Of a stretch of 64,000 nucleotides of DNA, positions 57,724 to 64,000 are shown in pieces; within the stretch, counting starts at the first letter, position 1, and every line of letters starts with the position of its first letter. The translations under genes and the position numbers were made by a program. The notes beneath the pieces were generated by a model. The model was not told the DNA's origin. It searched no databases and was given only the letters and a program-made list of their open reading frames with translations. Source of the stretch: Anarhynchus alexandrinus (Eukaryota; Chordata; Aves; Charadriiformes; Charadriidae); assembly GCA_008711295.1 (NCBI GenBank), contig VUYV01000190.1, positions 457,267-521,266 of the forward strand. Direction: 5' to 3'.

Positions 57724-60091
57724 CTAGGAATTCTTCTAAATTGGGCTACAGGTTTCTGAAACTGGGTACTGGGCCTAAGTATCAGAAATGGTAGTCAGAG
57801 ACACAATGATCAGATACCTAATTTCTGGTGACATTCTCCCATTCCTAGCTATTGCTCACAATCTGGACATGACAGTATCACTAGGGTAACATTTGCTACA
57901 CAGGTGCATCCCGTGCTGATGGATGGATCTCCCTTACTCCTTAATTATTGAATTTACCAGTTCCTGTTATAACAAGAGGCAGGATCTATACCATCTTAAT
58001 CATCTGTGTAGTTGTGGGTCTGGCTTAGCTTGTCAACACTAATGCAAAATGGTTTGTTTGAATTCTCTCTTCTGCTGCTGTTTATTTTAAAATTCAAGTC
58101 TCCGCATTCTGGGATTTAACATAAACTCAAAGATCCTACGTTTCTAATCTCCGTATCCCATGCAACATTTAAAGAACAACCACTCTTACCTCTGTAAACC
58201 ATCTCCTCTTTGAGCTTTACCAGCCTTTCAGGACAAGTTAATTCTACTGCCTTTACTGGGTGTTCAGAGATATAAGAATTCCTCTTGGGTTTGAAATAGT
58301 TCAGAAGCAGTCTAGAGGAGTCTGTGGCATTTCTAGTGCAATCTCAGAAGATCTCAGGCAGGGTGTTAAGGAACTCTGTTCTTAAACAGACTGAGTTCCA
58401 CCTATGGCAGTTAAATCACTTTGCAACACATTTTGGTGCAGAACTGATAGCATTTCCCTGGCACGCTGACAGCTCTGTATTATTATTTACTAGGAAATCC
58501 TTTGCACAGAACATAAAGAAGGTGTTTTGTTACTTGCCTTCATGCCATTTTGTTTAAAGACCAAGTGAATAGACTTCTGTTTGCACTCCCTGCAGCTTCA
58601 AATCACACTGTATACTTACCTTTGGCACTACCAGAGTGGGTACATAGTTACCCAGGAAAAATGGGACTACGTCCTGTTCTCATAAAATTACTTACCTACA
58701 TCAGCTCATTAATGTGATGGGCCAAGTTATCTTTAGATCAAAGGTGCTTAACTATTTATTTGCAAAATACTTCATGGTCCTCTGCTAAAACTAGTGTATG
58801 AAAGGACAAGAAAGTGGGATTAGAATTCCAGGAGCAGTTTTTCACATCAAAAGCCTCCTTAAAAATGAAAATGCTGGGTGAATACATGGAGGGGAAGCAG
58901 GACTAAGCAGTACGTTCTTTACATCTCACCTATGTTGCAAACTGGCATGCAAAGCAACAGGAAGCCTGGTCAGGTGCTGTAAGTCCCTGGAACGGTGTTT
59001 TTTAACAGGACTGAACACTTTACCTTTAAGTTCTGTTAGAAATTCTCCCCTGTGCAGGATACAAATCCTGCACTTGCTAGTCTTAGCTGTTGTCCAGGAT
59101 CACAAAATAGATTACTGTCCATGATGATTATCAAAATACTAATTTATCTTCAGTGTTCAAGGAACCACTGGCTGCTGGCTTCTTTAATCTCAACACATAA
59201 TTATACGGACATTAGACCCCAGGCAGTCCTTGCAACCCAGACCCCAACATGACAGCGTGCTCTACCCAGAGGACGTACCACAGGTACAATACAATGGCCA
59301 CACTGTTTAACGCAGCACTTGAAAAAACGCAATGGAACAGCCTTTTAAAAGTTGGTAGGGGAAATGAGAGGTCTACATTTAGGAAAGATTGAAGATGTGA
59401 TTGAATTCTACCAAAGTGACTCAAGCTAACAAAATATTTCAAAACTATTTGTACTCTTGATCTGAAACATCAATAAAGTCTGTGAATGAGGACTATGGAC
59501 TATAAAGCTTATTCTCCGCAGGAAAAACCATTAAGAAATCCTCCTGCTTCCAGGATCTTATTTTTGGATGAGAACACCTATGAAATAGTTCTTACAAGCT
59601 TCCTGATATGCCATTTCTTGTTTTTAGAACTTTTACTTAATGAAATTTATTCAAATCGATTCCATTAATAGAATAGCTGATTGCAGTGTTGAATGAACCT
59701 GTTTGTAGTACCTGGCAGTCAATCTCAAAGCTTTTCAGAAAATCTCCAGAGAAATTCATCAAGCATGAAGAAATACCATGGGGTATATGCAGAAATAAAA
59801 TGGGCTCAGATTAAAATGCTAAGTGCATCTGAATTTCAAACAAGGCAATAAATATATAATTTTGTCAAAAACCAGGGGAAATACACAGCTTATCAGATTT
59901 CACTACAAAACCAAAGAACAATATTAATGCCCTCCCTCAAACCCAAATGATTAAAAGGTTCCTACACACAGATGAGAATAAAGTGAATAGTGAAATTGTG
60001 AAGCAAGAAAATGTATTTAGAAAGGCTGGTAGCACTGTATTTTACATGCCAGTCACTGACTATATATATTATGTCCAAGCAGCAACTGCAC

Positions 60092-60133
60092 AGCTATTTG
60101 CTAACTTGTGATAGCTATTTGTTAACTTGTGCT
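60092..60133. repeat. 21-bp tandem duplication
   Basis: Copies agctatttgctaacttgtga+t (60092-60112) and agctatttgttaacttgtgc+t (60113-60133) differ at two positions. Confidence 0.95.
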
Positions 60134-60519
60134 ACAACAGCATTTCATAAAAATAATTAAAATTTCTGGTCAAAGCTGTAGAACACTCTTGCGTGTATTT
60201 CCAGAAGCTCAATGGCTAGGACACTTGTTTAGGAGGTAAGAGATTCATCTCCCAACCCATATTGTATCTTGTTAAGGACAGAGATTCAATTCTCAGATCA
60301 TACATCCCATAAATACTCCACACATTCTTGGACACCACTGGCCACTAGAAGATACTTCACACTCATGCCAAATGGGGAAAAGCTGATTGCATGTACTTCC
60401 TCCTCTCTTCCATGTGAATAATTCTGGAATACTTATTGGAAAACTAAAACAGTACCCTGCTTTCAAGCATCCTGACACCAATAAAACACAATGACATCGA
60501 AGTCATCCTTAGCACAAGC

Positions 60520-60520
<1 letters not shown>

Positions 60521-60577
<57 letters not shown>
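60521..60577. repeat. (AAT)n microsatellite, about 18-19 copies
   Basis: Uninterrupted AAT repeat of about 57 bp, followed by aaagtttgatttc. It is long and pure, so it is likely variable between individuals. Confidence 0.98.
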
Positions 60578-60578
<1 letters not shown>

Positions 60579-62340
60579 GTTTGATTTCTATGCATTTAAA
60601 ACAGAGGTTCATTGAAATTCCAGTCTTGCCCCCTCACTAGTCTGTGATTTATTCAGGAGGCATTTTCAATCTTCTCTTTCTGTATTCCCTTTTTAGAAAT
60701 GTGCCTTTGAAGATAAGGTTATGTCCTTTACTAGATCTAACTATTAACAAATTGTCAATCCATATAGAGCTAAAATACATTTTCTTATGCAATAAGGCAA
60801 GAAGCAAACTTCAGAATGAAGGCTATCCATATCAGGCATCTTGCATCAGCTTTGACTGAACTGACCAAGTCAAATTTAATCAGTGCCCAAACCCAGAAGT
60901 AGACTGAGCTTGCATGGTAAGAGTTCACAAATTTAATCTATTAGACCATGCTGTCTTTCAGCCTTTTGGGGATAAGTCACAGGGCAAAATTTTCAAAAGT
61001 GAGCATTTGAGGTGGAGGGCTCTTGATATGGATTTCCATCTGAGATAAGCTGTGGGTGATTCACCTTGAAAAGAAGCTAGGTCTTGGTACCCAAAAATGC
61101 AGTCCACTCTATGAAAAGCATCCATAACCATATCTCATGTTAATGAAATTACATAAGGGAAGTAAGGAAAGCGTAAGTCTCTGAGAATCTGTACTTCTTA
61201 TTTTGACAAAAATAAATTTTCCCCTTTTATTAACAAAGGAAAAAATCAAATCCTTTGCTTCAACCTCACATTCATGTTTACCCACTCATAAAATGTTTAT
61301 TGCCTTGTCTGTTTATAATACTCATTACTTAATAGCTTTTAGTCTAAATTCCTGTGCATTTCTATGTTCTGTCAAGTCAAATGAAATAACATTCTGGTGA
61401 ACTGCTATCAGCAAAGGGGAATTATAAATGACAGTAACTTGTGTGTTTTTATGGTTTTGATGTTAAGGCTGAGGAAAAATAATTATCTTACCGCGGACTA
61501 TGTAATTCCTAGCTGTTAATTGATTTCCTTTGTGCAATCTGCATGTCTGTTTTCTTAATAATGAACTCTTAACCACCAACCTCTTTTCACTTCTCCTTTC
61601 CCTACTGAAATAAGTAGGTAGTTCATACACAAAAAAGGGAAAAAGAATAGATTAAAGGTTGGTGAACATCTGATGTGCTAAACTTGAGAGAGACTTGCAA
61701 GGAGCTAGCCAGTAATCTTTTCAAGAGATCACAAGAAATGAGAAACAGAAGAGGATACATTGGGAGGGGCGCTTTTGCTGCCATGTAAAAGAAAATTACG
61801 GTAAAAACTTTGCAATCAAAAAGCTAGCCAAGCCAATACAAAACTGTTACTGCAGCATAATATCCCTTCTGTACGGGATGACTCTGCAGACCGTGTTTAT
61901 GAAAATATTAGGCTGAGCCATTCAGTCACCTCTGACACAATTCCTCCTTCAGTTATGATGTACTGTGATAATCAAAATCACTTGCCCCCATTCCTCAACT
62001 TGCACTTCAAAAATTAGTTATGGAGCCTGTGTCTCGACACAGACTATCCACGTACAGCGCACTATTTTCATCCACTAGTATGGCTGCAAAGTCCTACACT
62101 ATCCTCAAAATATAACTCATTCTTTCACTTCAGGCATCAACAGATTCCATTGACCTTGGTTAAATCATTTTAATTGATTTATTCATGTGTACACAAAACA
62201 AACCTACTCAATTATTCTATGCAAACACAGTCAGCTTCCAGATCACTGCATTTTTACATATTTATTCACCAATTTGGATAATTCTTTGATGTACTGTAGC
62301 ACTACAGGCTACAGTAGTGTTAGAGGGTTATATAAACCTA

Positions 62341-63284
62341 TACTGATTCTGTTTAATATCTTTATCAATGACCTGAACAAGGGAATCAAGTGCACCCTCC
62401 GTAAGTTTGCAGACAACACCAAGTTAGGTGGGAGTGTTGAATTGCTTGAGGATAGGAAGGCTCTATAGAGAGATCCAGACAGGCTGGATCAATGGGCTGA
62501 GGCCAATGGTATGAGGTTCAACAAGGCCAAGTGCCGGGTCCTGCACTTGGGTCGCAACAACCCCATGCAGCGCTACAAGCTTGGGGAAAGCTGGTTGGAG
62601 AGCTGCCTGTCGGAAAAGGACCCGGGGGTGTTGGTCAACACCCAGCTGAATATGAGCCAGCAGTGTGCCCAGGCGGCCAAGAAGGCCAACAGCATCCTGG
62701 CTTGTACCAGAAAGTGTGGCCAGCAGGACGAGGGAAGTCTCCCTGTACTTGGCACCGGTGAGACCACACCTCAGATACTGTGTTCAGTTTTGGGCCCCTC
62801 ACTACAAGACAGACATTGAAGTACTGGATCATGTCGAAAGTAGTGCAACGAAGCTGGTTCAGTGTCTAGAGAGCAAGTCTTATGAGGAGCAGCTGAAGGA
62901 ACAGCGTTGTTCAGCTTGGAGAAAAGGAGGCTGAGGGGAGTCGTTACCGCTCTCTACAACTACCTCAAAGGAGACTGTAGCAAGGTGGGGGTCAGTCTAT
63001 CTTCCCAGGTAACGAGTGACAGGACAAGAGGAAACAGACTCAAGTTGTGCCAGGGGAGGTTTAGGATGGATATTAGGAAAAATTTCTTCACTGAAAGGGT
63101 TGTCAAGCATTGGAACAGGCTGCCCAGGGAAGTGGTTGCGTCACCATCCCTGGAGGTATTTAAAAGACATGTAGATGTGGCACTTAGGGACATGGTTTAG
63201 TGGTGAAGTTGGCAGTGTTAGGTTAACGGTTGGACTTGATGATCTCAAAAGTCTTTTCCAACCTAAACATTTCTACGATTCTAA
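62341..63284 (+). mobile_element. CR1 LINE, 5'-truncated and inactivated
   Basis: About 940 bp from the reverse-transcriptase core ([13 protein letters not shown] box) through [20 protein letters not shown], the C-terminal part ([20 protein letters not shown]) and a typical 3' end (ggacttgatgatctcaaaag, ttctacgattctaac). The frame is broken: there is an in-frame TAG at 62466-62468 and the later parts lie in other frames. The active-site FADD of the other copy reads FADN here. It is antisense to EVC. No target-site duplication could be fixed. Confidence 0.92.
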
Positions 63285-64000
63285 CATTGTGAGAACAAGG
63301 TAGGGATCTTCTCCCACAAGTGAGTGGCGTATTTTCTGCTGTCCCCATGATATTCATTGGTTCTCTATTTGGTCACATGGTGACCTTTCCCTTTTATTTT
63401 AACATCACCTCTTGCATTGAGGCTATCTCTCTACTTATTCATGAAACTAAGTCTGTCAGGCTTGCTTCCCTGCTTGCTTATACTAGGACAAACCAAGGTA
63501 ACCACTGAAATAAGTCAAGTCATTCTAGCACACAGCTAATGGAAGAACGGGGAGGCTAAACTTTTTATCACATATAAGCCTTTGTCACACGTAAGACCTT
63601 GCCAGGTACTTTTCCCTTGAAAAAAAAAGGTGTAATGGCTTGCAAATATAGTAGCTAAGGACCATAAGGCCAAGGCGACGGCTGGGCACCTGGGCTTCTG
63701 CTCTTGGTCAAGTGAATTTGTCAGAGTGCAACCCTTGGGAACTTTGTACTGGCTGTCTTCCTTGAGCATTTATTCTGGTTTGTCATCTACAGCGCAAGTT
63801 TTGATACAGTACTTTAGTGGCAGTAGATGTCTTAGAAAGTTGATATAGGATTGAGCCACCTGTATGTCCTAAGACATTTGCTTTGAAAGCTGCTAGTAAA
63901 CTGTTCTTAGCTGAAGGTATACCTGAGAATGGGACCTAACTCTAGCTAACTGGATATTATGCATCTCCCTAACATTGGTGCTGTATATGAACTTACTGGA

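Larger units (their letters stand above)
55849..64000 (-). other. EVC: EVC upstream introns (inferred), containing tentative exon 11
   Basis: Sequence upstream of EVC exon 12 on the minus strand. Apart from the tentative exon at 57661-57723, two repeats at 56986-57015 and 60092-60133, an AAT microsatellite and a CR1 copy, nothing is recognised. No EVC exon 1-10 was found, so this is taken as intron. Confidence 0.6.

Noticed and set aside
58203..58360. Minus-strand open stretch ending in a strong donor (AGAG|GTAAGAG), encoding CPERLVKLKEEMVYR; considered as EVC exon 10.
   Set aside because: It leaves phase 1, which cannot join the phase-0 start of the candidate exon 11. Upstream residues do not resemble human EVC. 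It is kept only as a possibility.
58620..58679. Minus-strand segment EQDVVPFFLGNYVPTLVVPK followed by GTAAGT.
   Set aside because: Hydrophobic sequence unlike EVC, with no clear acceptor and no family resemblance. Probably chance.
62531..62832. Proline/glycine-rich open frames on both strands.
   Set aside because: Off-frame and antisense readings of the CR1 element.

Overview
The window is vertebrate nuclear DNA, almost certainly from a bird. Short exons with GT-AG borders sit in long introns, chicken-repeat-1 (CR1) LINE fragments are the only interspersed repeats I can name, and two protein-coding genes lie tail to tail in an order I know from amniotes: CRMP1 on the plus strand and EVC on the minus strand. 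It is a draft assembly, with gaps of N at 31049-31103 and 46877-47338 and a single N at 20822.

Positions 983-27322 carry eleven CRMP1 exons, matching exons 4-14 of the human gene. They encode roughly residues 105-572 of the 572-residue short isoform and end at a TGA. All exons join in phase and all keep canonical splice sites. The 3' UTR runs to a polyadenylation signal at 28225-28230. The first exons lie to the left of the window.

Positions ~28250-33890 are intergenic. They hold a CR1 tail, a small minisatellite, a poly-T run and one assembly gap.

Positions ~33890-57723 carry the 3' half of EVC (Ellis-van Creveld syndrome protein) on the minus strand. Ten exons (human numbering 12-21) are clear, an eleventh (exon 11) is tentative, and exons 1-10 are not seen and are presumably to the right. 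Exon sizes and phases fit the human gene as I recall it. The exception is the start of the last exon, where the splice phase meets an in-frame TGA just upstream of sequence that still encodes the conserved C-terminal tail.

Positions 57724-64000 are probably EVC intron. They hold an AAT microsatellite and a decayed CR1 copy at 62341-63284.

The two genes are not known to act in one pathway. CRMP1 is a cytosolic regulator of axon guidance and microtubules. EVC acts at the base of the primary cilium in Hedgehog signalling. I see no prokaryotic, CRISPR, viral or tRNA/rRNA feature. The points most worth checking are the EVC terminal-exon TGA, the EVC alternative-splice configurations at exons 14 and 17, the CR1 insertion beside the exon 14 donor, and the local duplications in CRMP1 introns.
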